DNA of 64,000 nt from Dichetophora obliterata (GCA_963920525.1 OY986439.1:215067000-215130999), one strand, 5' to 3'; positions 32,761-45,165 are shown, counted from the stretch's first letter. Notes: a model not told the origin generated them from the sequence alone. Program-made: numbers and translations.

Positions 32761-35269
32761 TTTTATTTTATTTTATTTTATTTTATTTTATTTTATTTTA
32801 TTTTATTTTATTTTATTTTATTTTATTTTATTTTATTTTATTTTATTTTATTTTATTTTATTTTATTTTATTTTATTTTATTTTATTTTATTTTATTTTA
32901 TTTTATTTTATTTTATTTTATTTTATTTTATTTTATTTTATTTTATTTTATTTTATTTTATTTTATTTTATTTTATTTTATTTTATTTTATTTTATTTTA
33001 TTTTATTTTATTTTATTTTATTTTATTTTATTTTATTTTATTTTATTTTATTTTATTTTATTTTATTTTATTTTATTTTATTTTATTTTATTTTATTTTA
33101 TTTTATTTTATTTTATTTTATTTTATTTTATTTTATTTTATTTTATTTTATTTTATTTTATTTTATTTTATTTTATTTTATTTTATTTTATTTTATTTTA
33201 TTTTATTTTATTTTATTTTATTTTATTTTATTTTATTTTATTTTATTTTATTTTATTTTATTTTATTTTATTTTATTTTATTTTATTTTATTTTATTTTA
33301 TTTTATTTTATTTTATTTTATTTTATTTTATTTTATTTTATTTTATTTTATTTTATTTTATTTTATTTTATTTTATTTTATTTTATTTTATTTTATTTTA
33401 TTTTATTTTATTTTATTTTATTTTATTTTATTTTATTTTATTTTATTTTATTTTATTTTATTTTATTTTATTTTATTTTATTTTATTTTATTTTATTTTA
33501 TTTTATTTTATTTTATTTTATTTTATTTTATTTTATTTTATTTTATTTTATTTTATTTTATTTTATTTTATTTTATTTTATTTTATTTTATTTTATTTTA
33601 TTTTATTTTATTTTATTTTATTTTATTTTATTTTATTTTATTTTATTTTATTTTATTTTATTTTATTTTATTTTATTTTATTTTATTTTATTTTATTTTA
33701 TTTTATTTTATTTTATTTTATTTTATTTTATTTTATTTTATTTTATTTTATTTTATTTTATTTTATTTTATTTTATTTTATTTTATTTTATTTTATTTTA
33801 TTTTATTTTATTTTATTTTATTTTATTTTATTTTATTTTATTTTATTTTATTTTATTTTATTTTATTTTATTTTATTTTATTTTATTTTATTTTATTTTA
33901 TTTTATTTTATTTTATTTTATTTTATTTTATTTTATTTTATTTTATTTTATTTTATTTTATTTTATTTTATTTTATTTTATTTTATTTTATTTTATTTTA
34001 TTTTATTTTATTTTATTTTATTTTATTTTATTTTATTTTATTTTATTTTATTTTATTTTATTTTATTTTATTTTATTTTATTTTATTTTATTTTATTTTA
34101 TTTTATTTTATTTTATTTTATTTTATTTTATTTTATTTTATTTTATTTTATTTTATTTTATTTTATTTTATTTTATTTTATTTTATTTTATTTTATTTTA
34201 TTTTATTTTATTTTATTTTATTTTATTTTATTTTATTTTATTTTATTTTATTTTATTTTATTTTATTTTATTTTATTTTATTTTATTTTATTTTATTTTA
34301 TTTTATTTTATTTTATTTTATTTTATTTTATTTTATTTTATTTTATTTTATTTTATTTTATTTTATTTTATTTTATTTTATTTTATTTTATTTTATTTTA
34401 TTTTATTTTATTTTATTTTATTTTATTTTATTTTATTTTATTTTATTTTATTTTATTTTATTTTATTTTATTTTATTTTATTTTATTTTATTTTATTTTA
34501 TTTTATTTTATTTTATTTTATTTTATTTTATTTTATTTTATTTTATTTTATTTTATTTTATTTTATTTTATTTTATTTTATTTTATTTTATTTTATTTTA
34601 TTTTATTTTATTTTATTTTATTTTATTTTATTTTATTTTATTTTATTTTATTTTATTTTATTTTATTTTATTTTATTTTATTTTATTTTATTTTATTTTA
34701 TTTTATTTTATTTTATTTTATTTTATTTTATTTTATTTTATTTTATTTTATTTTATTTTATTTTATTTTATTTTATTTTATTTTATTTTATTTTATTTTA
34801 TTTTATTTTATTTTATTTTATTTTATTTTATTTTATTTTATTTTATTTTATTTTATTTTATTTTATTTTATTTTATTTTATTTTATTTTATTTTATTTTA
34901 TTTTATTTTATTTTATTTTATTTTATTTTATTTTATTTTATTTTATTTTATTTTATTTTATTTTATTTTATTTTATTTTATTTTATTTTATTTTATTTTA
35001 TTTTATTTTATTTTATTTTATTTTATTTTATTTTATTTTATTTTATTTTATTTTATTTTATTTTATTTTATTTTATTTTATTTTATTTTATTTTATTTTA
35101 TTTTATTTTATTTTATTTTATTTTATTTTATTTTATTTTATTTTATTTTATTTTATTTTATTTTATTTTATTTTATTTTATTTTATTTTATTTTATTTTA
35201 TTTTATTTTATTTTATTTTATTTTATTTTATTTTATTTTATTTTATTTTATTTTATTTTATTTTATTTT
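32761..35269 (+). repeat. Giant perfect (TTTTA)n microsatellite, about 2.5 kb
   Basis: About 502 copies of TTTTA with no interruption that I can see. It is preceded by 'ctcattttcg' and ends in a single TTTTC at 35266-35270 before 'agtgtctgtc'. The plus strand never forms a stop in this repeat, which is why frames of 850 and 865 codons (a repeated FILFY pentapeptide) appear; these are not genes. Such perfection over 2.5 kb implies very recent expansion or an assembly effect. Confidence 0.97.
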
Positions 35270-35404
35270 CAGTGTCTGTCACACGTAGAATTAGCCTAAT
35301 AAGATAATTTGTCTTATCATTTTATGTGAATAAGTACTTTACATGTACTGATAAAACTATGTTCCCAAAAATTGTTACAATTAGAGGCAAAAAAAGGATT
35401 CTAG

Positions 35405-35860
35405 GGTAGAGCTGCCATGCGTCCCGGTTTTGAGATCGTTGTCCCTGTGTCCCGGTGAACAGTAGAAAAAGTCTTTTTTAAAAACTTTAAAGGAAAATTA
35501 AAAGTTCATCAGTTAAAACTGTAAAATTTTTTTGCAAAATGGAAAATGGAAGTATTTTTTTTTTAAATTTTAAATTAAAAGAGCAAAAACAAACATGTTA
35601 GATATCGTACAATTTGAATTGCTGTTCCAGGACACAAAGGAAATGTTGAGCGAATATTTTCACTGGTTTCCTCGCAATGGAGTGAGGAAAGAAACAAGTT
35701 AATCATAACCATCTCCGAAAGCATTATGCAATGCAAATTTAATTATTCTATGACTTGCACTGAATTTTATAACTATTTTAAAACGAAAAGCATGTTCTTG
35801 CCGAATCAAAAAAATCTGCAAAATATGATTGGGCAAAATATTTTACTTGAATTATAAAAA
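35405..35860 (+). pseudogene. hAT-like transposase C-terminal remnant
   Basis: The plus strand at 35628 onward reads PGHKGNVERIFSLVSSQWSE then ERNKLIITISESIMQCKFNY, resembling the hAT C-terminal dimerisation motif (xxVERxFSlmxxxWxxxRNrl). Upstream, ctgccatgcgtcccggtttt and tccctgtgtcccgg (35411-35455) resemble the CCCGGTTTT-rich terminal text of some hAT elements. The core is absent. Ends and target duplication were not found. It is a different family from the element at 9264-10534. Confidence 0.5.
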
Positions 35861-35986
35861 AATTTTATGAAATCGATTGGTCGAAAAAGAAGTAACAGCA
35901 CTGTGAATATTAATTAACACAGTGAAGTTGTTCGAAAGAAGAAAATTTTTGTATACATATTTCAATGTGTGCTTTTAATTCTACGA

Positions 35987-36440
35987 CCATTTCACATTCG
36001 AGTGTTATATCAGTTGCACTGACCAGCTTCGATTTGGCTCAAATTTTTTTTTTGGATTGGTTTATTGATTATAAACCCAAAGTCGAAGTTATAAATTTTT
36101 AGAATCATTTTTCGCGGCCAAAATAGGGCTATTTTGAGACAACGTAGCTCAGTCAATGTAAGTCGAAATTCGTAAATAGGGAATTATTGGAAAGGTTACT
36201 TTGTCTATATAGAAGACATGTAAGATACAAAACTTTTGAAAAAATATCAGTAAGTAAAAAAAGTAAAAAAGTAGAGTAAAAATAGACCCGAGTCCGCAAA
36301 AAAATTCTTAAAATCTCAAACTTCTTAACATCTCAAACTTCGGATTCAGTTTTCAAAGCAATAAACCAATCTAAGAACAAAACTTGAGCCAAATCGGAGA
36401 TAGTCAGAGCAACTGATAGTACAATTCTATGTGAAGTGGG
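35987..36440. mobile_element. Palindromic foldback element, about 450 bp
   Basis: The left arm (35987-36095: ttatatcagttgcactgacc, cgatttggctcaaa, ggattggtttattg, aagtcgaagtt) pairs with 36325-36440 (aacttcggattc, caataaaccaatct, ttgagccaaatcgg, agagcaactgatagta). The 230-bp centre has no frame. No clear target duplication. Confidence 0.7.
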
Positions 36441-36502
36441 ATAAGCAGTGCTGTAACTTCGTTTTCGACTGATCGATTTGGTTAACATTTTGCTTTGTCA
36501 GG

Positions 36503-36609
36503 GGCCGAATTACAGCATCCGTGATCGAGTAAAATCGTCAAAATTTATCGGCACTTGCCTCGTCGTGCCGCTCGTAATTTTGCTTGATCACGGATGCTGT
36601 GATTCGGCC
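36503..36609. mobile_element. Compact 107-bp hairpin element with TCAGG duplication
   Basis: Ends GGCCGAAT / ATTCGGCC. The arm ACAGCATCCGTGATCRAG pairs with CTTGATCACGGATGCTGT, and an inner CGGCAC/GTGCCG also pairs, so nearly all 107 bp fold into one stem. A 5-bp direct repeat TCAGG flanks it (36498-36502 and 36610-36614). It encodes nothing; the frame 36478-36663 runs through it. Confidence 0.75.
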
Positions 36610-36614
36610 TCAGG

Positions 36615-38782
36615 TTTTATAAGCCAGGAAATTTTATTTTGGTATCAGATTTCCAAAACTTAACGAACCGTTAAGGAGTCCAAAAATGTTGGAAAATTAC
36701 AAAAAAGTCAAAAAAAGGGGAGTACGTTTTATTTCACAAAAAAAATATGACCATTGGATCCCTTTTTTGTCCTCTAATGGGGATAATTTGTACAAGCATA
36801 ATTTCATCAAATCGGCCCATTCTAATGTTCTTAGACTCGTTTTTGTATTGGCCGATTCTACCCGAGAGTATTTTCATAGTGTCCAACAGTGGTTTTATGA
36901 GTATTGAAATTTGATTTCCTTAGACTCAATATTTTTTTTATCGCAATAATAAATTATGACTTTGATAATATTCTTTTGATGTTTTGAAACTTTTTTCACA
37001 AAATTTAAAATTTAATTTCAACTAAGCGGCTAAAAAAAAATAATATCCAGCGGTAATGCCAACTGCTTACTAAAATACAAAAATTAGTATTAAAAAAAAA
37101 AGATGAAAAAGCCAAAAAATCGTTGCCTTAAATTTTCAGCATGTGTGCATTGTCTGTAGTAAAACGGTAACAAAAGTAACCAAAAATTGTAACGAACACA
37201 AGATGGCTAAAACAGACTAAACGAATAACAACAACGCACAGTAAATAAAACAAATTCAGTTGTTTTGGTAGAGTACAAAACACCAAAAAACGTTTATTTG
37301 GAGTTCAACGGCCTCAATAAAGTAGCGATCTTGCTGGTTTGATAGCGTTGCATTCGGGCCAATAACATGAAGAAAACAAAATTAAAACAAAAAACATAAG
37401 TTCAGAGAAAAACGCCAACAACAGCCGGCAAAATGCACTGGCAAGCACTGAACTCAAAAATATGTAGAACGCTGCATTTTTTTCGGTACGCATGCAGTTT
37501 TCAGAGTCAAGTAGATGATTTTTGACGCTCTGCAACGCTACCATCTTTTTTGCTAGTTGTTAATGTTCGCAAGAAAAGACTTAACCATTAACATCAACAT
37601 CATCGTCATCATTTTAAAGTCGAACCGACTTTTATATTTTTGCAAAATTCTCTGTCCAATTTCTTTTCTTTCACTGTCATCATTCCCCAGCCGTAAGGGA
37701 TGAAATTTTCGCATTTGTATTTTATCGTTTTTCGTAAAATTTGGTGAAAGTGTAAATAGCAGAAGAGGACATGGTTTTAAGCATCTGTCGCAATGCTGTT
37801 GCAACACTTGGAATAAGAGAAATGGTGTACTTGTTTATAAGCCAAACTAAACTAGAACTTAAGAAAGAGTTCCCCTACCTTAGCGCATGATGCGAAGCTG
37901 CATCGAAGCTGAATTGGAGCACTTTAGGGGTTCGCTCTCGTATGAAACAGCCTCGAAACTGTATATCTCATAAATAAAATTTGAGCTGCTTTAAAGCTTA
38001 CTGACCTTTGAAATGATGCTTCATAAATGCCTCTATGAAGCACCTTAACAAGGATTCGCTACCACGTGAACACCCTTGCTATCAAATATAAAAAAATTAA
38101 TTTTGTGAAAATTTTCAAGCTTCTTGCAAACATGTTTTTGTCTTACGTGTCCTCACTCATTCACATTAAAAAAAAAAATTAAATTTTTCAATTCCATGCG
38201 AACACTTTTATGTCAAATTAATATTTCCGCATGTATCAAGAGAATAATAAAGAGAAACAAAGAATATCTTTATTACCTTTTAATATACGAAATTATTGGG
38301 ATTTGAACACAGGCTTTGTCGCTCTCCGATCCAATATGATTTCGTTAAATCTATCTTTTTGTAGTATTAAATTCGTATCAATTCATATTGGAAATAAAGT
38401 CTTGCAGGTGCTTCGGAAAAAAATTTTTAAACTTGATTTCACAAGATATTTGGAGCTGTATCGATGAAAAATAACAAGAAGTGCCAAAAAAAAAAATAAG
38501 CTACATGTACTTGGAAAGTGACCCACAATTTGTTAAGAATGAGTAAATGAATTATTGAATGGTTGATAGTAGCGTTGTAAACGCTTAAAACATGCAGTGC
38601 AAGTCACGCGTGCTAATAAATCGTTTAAACCAAATTTTATATATAAATATACACATATACTGAACAATACTGGATATAAGAAAAAAAAATATTAAATTTA
38701 TTTTACCATTAAAAAATGCACCAAAATATGCGTAAAAGTACTGAAAAATGTCCCCGTACGCAACACGGAATGCTTGATATAC
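36615..38782 (+). other. Non-coding stretch
   Basis: No gene supported. A diverged segment at about 37890-38045 has repeated 'gaagc/gcttc' words (gcgaagctgcatcgaagctg, gcttcataaatgcctctatgaagcacc) that could be a weak palindrome similar in style to 62035-62200. Short frames have no motifs. Confidence 0.4.
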
Positions 38783-39642
38783 ATTAAGATGCCTCAATAA
38801 AAAAATTACCATTGCCACCGACTAAAAGTGAACCTTGATCTATTTTATGACGATTCCCAAAATATTTTGGCTGTCATGATAACCGCCAGTGAGCTAAACC
38901 ATTTTGAAATAACATCCAAAAATCATTTTTTTTCGTAAAAATTTCGGCTGGCGTGGTTGTTAAAAAAAAACAATCAGTCAAAAATAATAGTGCTGAAAAA
39001 GTTTTTCCAAACTGCATCAAAAAGTTTTAAATTTTCGCAATTGGGTTAAAGATAATGCTGTTATTCGTGTTTTTTTTTTTTAGTTATTTTTAATAAAATT
39101 TAAATACCTACATTAATACTAATGCTATCATCACTATCAAGATATCATTGGAAAGATTTTGAGTGCAAGCACTGATTCCTGATTCAGAATTTTTTAAATT
39201 GATACATATAATAAATATTTATTATGAAATATACACCTACTGAAAAAATATTGCAAGAAATTAAAAAATAAAATAAAAGTAATGAAGTTATTTGAATTTT
39301 TTAAAGTTTTGTTTGGAAATAAAATAAAAAATTATCAAAAATATGCATGAAAAACAGCATTATTTTTAATCCGATTGCAAACAGCTAAACATTTTTTATG
39401 TAGATTGAAATAGATTTTTCTGGCTTATAATTTCTGACAGTTTATTTTTTTTTCAACTATTACACCTGCCAATATATTTACGAAAAACATGATTTTTGGA
39501 GGTTATTTCAAAATGGTTTAGCTCACTGGCGGTAATCGTGAAAGCCAAAATATTTTAGGCATCGTCATAAAATAGAACAAGGTTCATTTTTAGTCGGTGG
39601 CATCGACAACTTTTTTTTTTATGGAGGTCGAGGCACCTTAAT
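38783..39642. mobile_element. Palindromic foldback element, 860 bp
   Basis: Ends ATTAAGATGCCTC and GAGGCACCTTAAT. The best arm section, 38815-38960, pairs with 39463-39603 (gccaccgactaaaa; ttttatgacgat; ccgccagtgagctaaaccat; ttttgaaataacatccaaaaatcat). Weaker pairing continues inward (ttaaagataatgctgttattcgtg with aacagcattatttttaatcc), giving arms of up to about 390 bp. TATACA and TATGCA on the flanks may be a diverged target duplication. No coding capacity. Confidence 0.82.
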
Positions 39643-40337
39643 ATGCATACATAAGAGTTTTATTTTTTTCAAAAGTTCTCAATGAAAAAGTTTTTACAAC
39701 TTTCGAAGATATAACACTTTCTATCAGAGAACTTTTTTGTAGTTCCCATCGATTTTTTTAAAAAAGTTGTATGTGTAGACAAAATAACAAACTTGTTTTC
39801 TTAGCCTAGTAGTTCGCGGCATCATTGACGAACTTTTCGTCATGATTTCTTGAAGGTAGTTCTGCATGAGCTGCTGGACTTAAAAAAAATTCATACAAAA
39901 TATAATTCAAAGCAGCGGTTGTCAGCGCCTAACTTTTTCCACTCTATTACAACAACTTGAAGATATTCATGATTGTTGTAATTCGCCAAATCGTCCAGAG
40001 GCTAAACTGCAACAATACAGCGTTTTCACTTCTTCAAAGTTTCGGTATAACATTCCTTCACGAATTTTATTACACGTTTCGATTTTAATTCCTTGACGAA
40101 TTTTCTTTATATTACTGTCTACTTTTCGTTAACGAAACTTCCTCAATATTTTGATATTGGGTTCATGCATGATAAATCCCGACGTTTCTGGAACATTTAT
40201 ATGAAATTTTAATTTCAATGAAATGTATGATCAACTCAGCATGTTTCTTCAAGGATCAAGAAAAATCGTACATGATTCATTTGAGATTTCTTCAAGACTG
40301 GAACTACTGAGAGGTTTGGCTCGCACCAGTGTTTACA
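39643..40337 (+). other. Non-coding stretch
   Basis: A+T-rich, no gene or element recognised. Confidence 0.4.
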
Positions 40338-40536
40338 TGAAAAATTAATGATGGCATATTTTAATTACTACATACATATATTATTTTTTATAATTCTAAA
40401 ACGATAATATTATTTCTAGAAGTATATTTGAGCTTAATGCCAATTGCTACATGAACTTATTTTGGATTAAGCCCAAATATATTTCTAAAAAAATTATATT
40501 ATACTGTAATAAAAATAGGCCATCATTAATTTTTCA
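40338..40536. mobile_element. Small inverted-repeat element containing dispersed-repeat tail
   Basis: TGAAAAATTAATGATGGC (40338) pairs exactly with GCCATCATTAATTTTTCA (ends 40536), and pairing continues weakly inward. Inside, 40428-40485 (tatttgagcttaatgcc, tgaacttattttggattaag) matches the tail of the dispersed repeat seen at 11030-11075. This may be the best-delimited end structure for that family. Confidence 0.6.
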
Positions 40537-41194
40537 TTTAAAAACTATAATTTATTCTAATAATAGGTTTGTTCTCTAACAAATAATTGTTACAAATTAT
40601 TACAATTTCTTACAAGTTTTTTCTAATAAAGCGTTCACGTACTAGAAAAACTTGCAACGAGAGAGGACAAAGAGAGCATACAAAAGTGAGAGAGAAAAAG
40701 TAGCTACAAAATTCTGCTAGTGAAATTTGTACTTGCAAGAATTTGCAGCTACCGAAAAAAAATTGTTTGTCAAAAAAAAAAAACAAAAAATCTATTTAAA
40801 TAAGTTGAAAAAGATATATTTCTGATGTTTTTCTTTTGCCATTTGTTTTTTATTTGTTTCATGATGATTTAAATTTATTTTGTTTGGCTTAGTTTTATTT
40901 GTTGTAATAATTTTAAATATTTGAGAAAAAAACGAATTTAAATAATTTTTTTGGGTTTCAAATAAACTGTCAAGTCGTTCAATCAGATGTGACTTTGCTA
41001 GTTTCTACTGCTTTTCTGTTCACGTACTTTTGTACTTTTTTCTCTTTGTGATAATATTTTTCTCAATTATCTTTTTATTCTCTCCCTGCAATTTTTAACA
41101 AGTAAAGTTCGTGAACAAACCTAATATCATTTTACTTATAAAAACTTAAAAATTAAAAATTTGGCGAAAAACAATTTGGCGAAAAACCCAGATA
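40537..41194 (+). other. Non-coding stretch
   Basis: A+T-rich with a GA-rich patch (agagaggacaaagagagc, 40660). No gene recognised. Confidence 0.4.
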
Positions 41195-42440
41195 ATTTTA
41201 AAAACATTAAGATTTCGTGTGAACTGCTCACCCTCCAGGTTTGTGATGCATAAAGTAAGACGGGCATGATGAGCGGTTTATAGAGCGTGATTTTCGTTCG
41301 TCGACAGAGGGCTCTGCTTCTCAATTGCCTACTGAGCCCAAGGTAACACCTGTTGGCAAAAGATATTTTTTGTTTGATCTCAATGCTGATGTCGTTGGTT
41401 GAGTTTATGCTGGATCCCAGATAGACGAAGTCCTTTACAACCTCGAAGAAGGTATTGTCGACTGTAACGTGGGTTCCAAGACGCTGGGACTGTTTGTTTG
41501 TTGACACCAAGTATTTCGTCTTATCTGCATTCACTGTCAGACCCATTCGACTTGACTCTCTTTCTAATATGGAAAATGCTACACTGTCTTCGTGCGTATT
41601 ACGGCCAATGATATCGATGTTATCATCATATGCAAGCAACATAACACTCTTGTAAAATATTGTGCCACTACGTCTCAGACCAGAAGCTCAGATGATCTTC
41701 ACTATAAGGAATCACCTTGTCTGAAAACTCGTTTGGTAACAAATGGTGGCGAGAGGTCCTTCCTAATTTTAGCTGCGCTGCTGGTGTTGCTCAGAGTCAT
41801 CCTGCAGAGGAATACCAAATTCAGTCATGGTGGAGTGATTCCTTATTGGGCTGTCGAAGGCAGCTTTGTAGTCGACAAAAAGATGCTTGGTGTCGATTTG
41901 GTTTTCATGGGTCTTTTCCAAGATTTGTCGTAGCTTGAAGATATGGTCGATTTTAAACTTTCTAGGTCTGAAGCCACACTGATAAGGTCCAATCAGTTGC
42001 TTTACAATGGGCTTCAAACTTTCACATAAAATGTTCGACAGGAACTTATATACGATATTAAGAAGGCTTATCCTATGGTAAATGGCACAAATAGTGAGAT
42101 CGCTTTTCTTGTGAACTGGTCAGAGCACATTGAGATTCGAATCGGTCGGTCCATCCTGACCGTATTCTGCATAGAAGCTCGTGAATGTATTTAAATAGAG
42201 CTGCGCCTCCGTTCTTAAACAGCTTAGCAGGTAAGCCATCCGCTTCCGCGGATTTGTTATTTTTAAACCGAGCTATAGCTGCCAGAACTTCTGACTAGAC
42301 TTTTAGTCGGGCAGCGGAACCTCGACGCAGTAATTTTGATTTCGGGAATATAATCTCTATTGGCGGGATTGTTGTCAGCGTCGCCACTAAGAAGCTTAGA
42401 AGTGTTCCCTCCATTACGACATTGTGCTCTGATTACACTA
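41195..42440 (-). pseudogene. RTE-like LINE copy B, reverse transcriptase part
   Basis: Minus strand. 42017-41769 gives IGPYQCGFRPRKFKIDHIF, LRQILEKTHENQIDTKHLF and VDYKAAFDSPIRNHS (motif A). 41642-41136 gives LLAYDDNIDIIG, where the catalytic YADD has become YDDN. ERESSRMGLTVNADKTKYLV, FVYLGSSINSTNDISIEI and RRTKITLYKPLIMPVLLYAS follow. It is truncated at the C-terminal side near 41195. It continues, after the inserted palindrome 42441-44038, into the endonuclease at 44039-45165. Some bases at the junction are missing compared with copy C at 50.94-51.0 kb. Confidence 0.87.
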
Positions 42441-42484
42441 TGCGACAATTAAAGGGTCATGGAATCTAACGAAAAAGCGACCAA

Positions 42485-44034
42485 CACAGATCGATGGTAC
42501 TGATCTAGACCAACAAAACCCTAAAACGGTTTTGCAAAGTTAGCTCGCTTTTAAAAGATATAGGCATTGAAAGTTTGCCTCTTGCAGCGTATTTTTTAAA
42601 AATGAAGTGCTCATTAGGTTGTATCGAAATAAAAATTATTTTTTTAATTTCTCATTCTAAAAGGTCTTCAAAGTTCCATGGGGTGGTCTCCCAAAAAAGG
42701 ATGTCTCCCTCTCCCGCAAGGACAAAGTTGTTTTTTGAGAAAAACAATAAAAATTAACGATCTATAAATGCTTTTATTTTTGTCAGAATAACTACACATG
42801 TCTTAAAGCAAAAGTAAATACAGACTTTAACTATCAATATCTCGCCAAACAAGATGCCATTCTTGATTTTTACTCAGTGTCCTGTGTAAAGGATATTCGA
42901 ATGTCAAGGTAAACTCGAAATAGCACTTAACTTTTGATTGTTATCGGATTGTGTTATTTTTAGTGGTATTTATTAAAGTGTTTACGTTTTTCTTATATTT
43001 GGTGTATTTAAAATTTGCACATTTTTTACCTATGCATTTACTGTTTTTTGAAAAAAGCATACTTGAACGCAATTTTTCAAATTTATGAAAAAAATTAATA
43101 TAAAGCTTTATATCTCAGGCATCAGAAGTGGTAAAATAATTTTTTTTTAAACACATTTTAAAAGCATTTGTTAAATCAATTGAGACGCATCGAATGGCAG
43201 GCTCACAAACTCAAAATTTTAGTTTAACATTTTGGTAAATGAAGCAGAAATTTTTTTTAAAAAATCGAGACACAAAAAAGAATCGTGGTCTTAACCTGGT
43301 GTTTTAAAAAATACTTTCAGTGTTTCGTTTAAAAATATTTTCAAAATCCAAATTCACAAAAATATCTTCGGTACCACTTCTGATGCCAAAAATATATAAA
43401 ACCTTATCTTAATTTTTTTGAAAAACTTAAATAATTGCATTCAAAATACATTTTTCGAAAACAAAAAAATGCATTTGCGAAAAATATGCAAATATTTAAT
43501 TCGCCAAATTTAGAGAAAACAGAAACACTTCAATCAATAACACCAACATTTAGACAATCAGATAACAATCAAAAGTTCTGTGCTATTTCGAGTGTACCTT
43601 TGGATTCGAGTATCTCTCACACAGGACAATGAGGGTAGAAATCGAGAGTTGCATCTTGTTTGGCGAGATATTCTTAGTTAAAGCCTGTATTAATTTTGCT
43701 TTAAGACATATGTAGTTTTTTTTACAAAAATCAAGGCATTTATAGATCGTTATTTTTTACTATTTTTCTCAAAAAACAACTTTGTCCTTGTGTAAGAGGA
43801 AGATATCCTTTTTTTCTCTTTTTTTGGTAGATCTTGACCACCATGCAACTTTTGAGACCTCTTAGAATGCGAAACTCGAAAAAATTGCAATTTGATACGC
43901 CTTAATGAGCACTTTATTTTTAAAAAATACTCTGCAAGAAGCAAACTTTCAATGCCTATATCTTTTAAAAGCGAGCTAACTTTGCAAATTCCTTTTAGGG
44001 TTTTCTTACTATACACTAGTACTATCATCCTGTG
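42485..44034. mobile_element. Giant palindromic foldback, about 650-bp arms, inside LINE
   Basis: The arm 42485-43135 pairs with 43370-44034 around a 234-base centre. Clear blocks: ttgcaaagttagctcgcttt and its complement at 43968-43988; ctttcaatgcctatatctttt; atctcgccaaacaagatgc with gcatcttgtttggcgagat; aactcgaaatagcac with gtgctatttcgagt; gcatcagaagtggta with taccacttctgatgc. Identity is roughly 75-80% by eye. LINE copy B resumes on both sides. Frames at 43435 and 43750 lie in the arms and are not genes. A terminal fragment recurs at 26116-26152. Confidence 0.88.
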
Positions 44035-44038
44035 TTAT

Positions 44039-45165
44039 CCGGTTTAACAACCATCGGCAAGGCATCTTATCTAGTCGAAAAATGTTCTGGCCTCATTCCT
44101 GTCGCCGTTCATCTCAATCTTCTCATGCTCGCTCTTTTCTGCCTCTCTTTTTTCCGCCTGAAAATACGTCTCTCTTCCCTCCTCTTCTCTTTATATTGCT
44201 CCTTAGCAGCGCGCGTTACAACCGACTGTAGGGTGGCATTGTAGGCGGCGTCTTTCTCTGCAGTGGCGTCGTAAGATTTCGACGAGGGCAGTGGTAGCCA
44301 ATCACCTTTTCAGCAGTCGCACACATGAAGTGGGAAATGTGTGTCCACTGCGCGCATATATCATCGATTGGAGTAGTGCCTTGAAGCAGGAGTGAGAGTC
44401 GAGTGGCAAAACCTTCGACCGTCTGTTTCGGTTGCAGCTTGTCGATGTCTAGCTTTCTTTGTGTTGGGCTGCGTGCATTCTTAGCTGCGCACAGACGTGT
44501 ACGGATCTTGTCTGCTAGGGAAAATAGTGATCCGAATCAATCTATGCACCACCGAAGCGTGCGCACATCCAATACAATGAAAGAGTGCCTTCCGTCGATC
44601 AAAACGTGATCAATTTGGTTTCTGGTCTTTTGATCAGGGGACATCCAGGTGGGCTTATAAATATGTAGGTGCTTGAATCTAGTGCTACTTACAACCATGT
44701 GTTGCAACGAAGTCAATCAACCTCATTTCGTTATCGAAGGTGTTGTCGTGGAGGCTGAACTTTTCGGCTGTTGGACCAAATACATTTTCTTTGCCCATCT
44801 CAGCGTTAGAGTCACCAAGCATGAATTTTACGTCGTGACGGGGGCAGCACTCGTAGAAATTTTCTTTGGTCTCATCATCCGTGTCTTCTGTCGAAACATG
44901 CGCACATATTAGGCTTGTGCTAAAGAATTTAGCCTAGATACGGATTATGGCAAGCCGTTCGTTCACAGATGTGAATTGCAGGATGTGATGTCGTAGTGTC
45001 TTGCCAACTACAAATCAGCAACCAAACTCGTGCTTCTCTACATGGCCACTGTAGTAGATATTACAGGATGTATGCCGAATGCAACCCTGTCCCTTCCATC
45101 GCATTTCTTGGATAGCAGTGATGTCAGCTTTGTGTCTTTCCAAGACATCAGTCAATAAAAAACAC
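44039..45165 (-). pseudogene. RTE-like LINE copy B, endonuclease part
   Basis: Minus strand. From 45160 it reads TDVLERHKADITAIQEMRWKG (the AIQE motif of APE-type endonucleases), then YYSGHVEKHEFGC, FVVGKTLRHHILQF, VNERLAIIRI and SLICAHVSTEDTDDETKENF. KFMLGDSNAEMG carries the LGDxN catalytic motif near 44815, and SFDR/QKPN near 44620 corresponds to the QIDH region. After it comes the linker toward the RT (AAYNATLQSVVTRAAKEQYK, RREAERACEDREE). Stops and frameshifts are frequent. No intact gag-like ORF1 lies upstream. Confidence 0.85.

Noticed and set aside
32702..35299. 865- and 850-codon open frames of repeated FILFY
   Set aside because: They are the translation of a (TTTTA)n microsatellite, which cannot form a plus-strand stop. 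No gene structure accompanies them.
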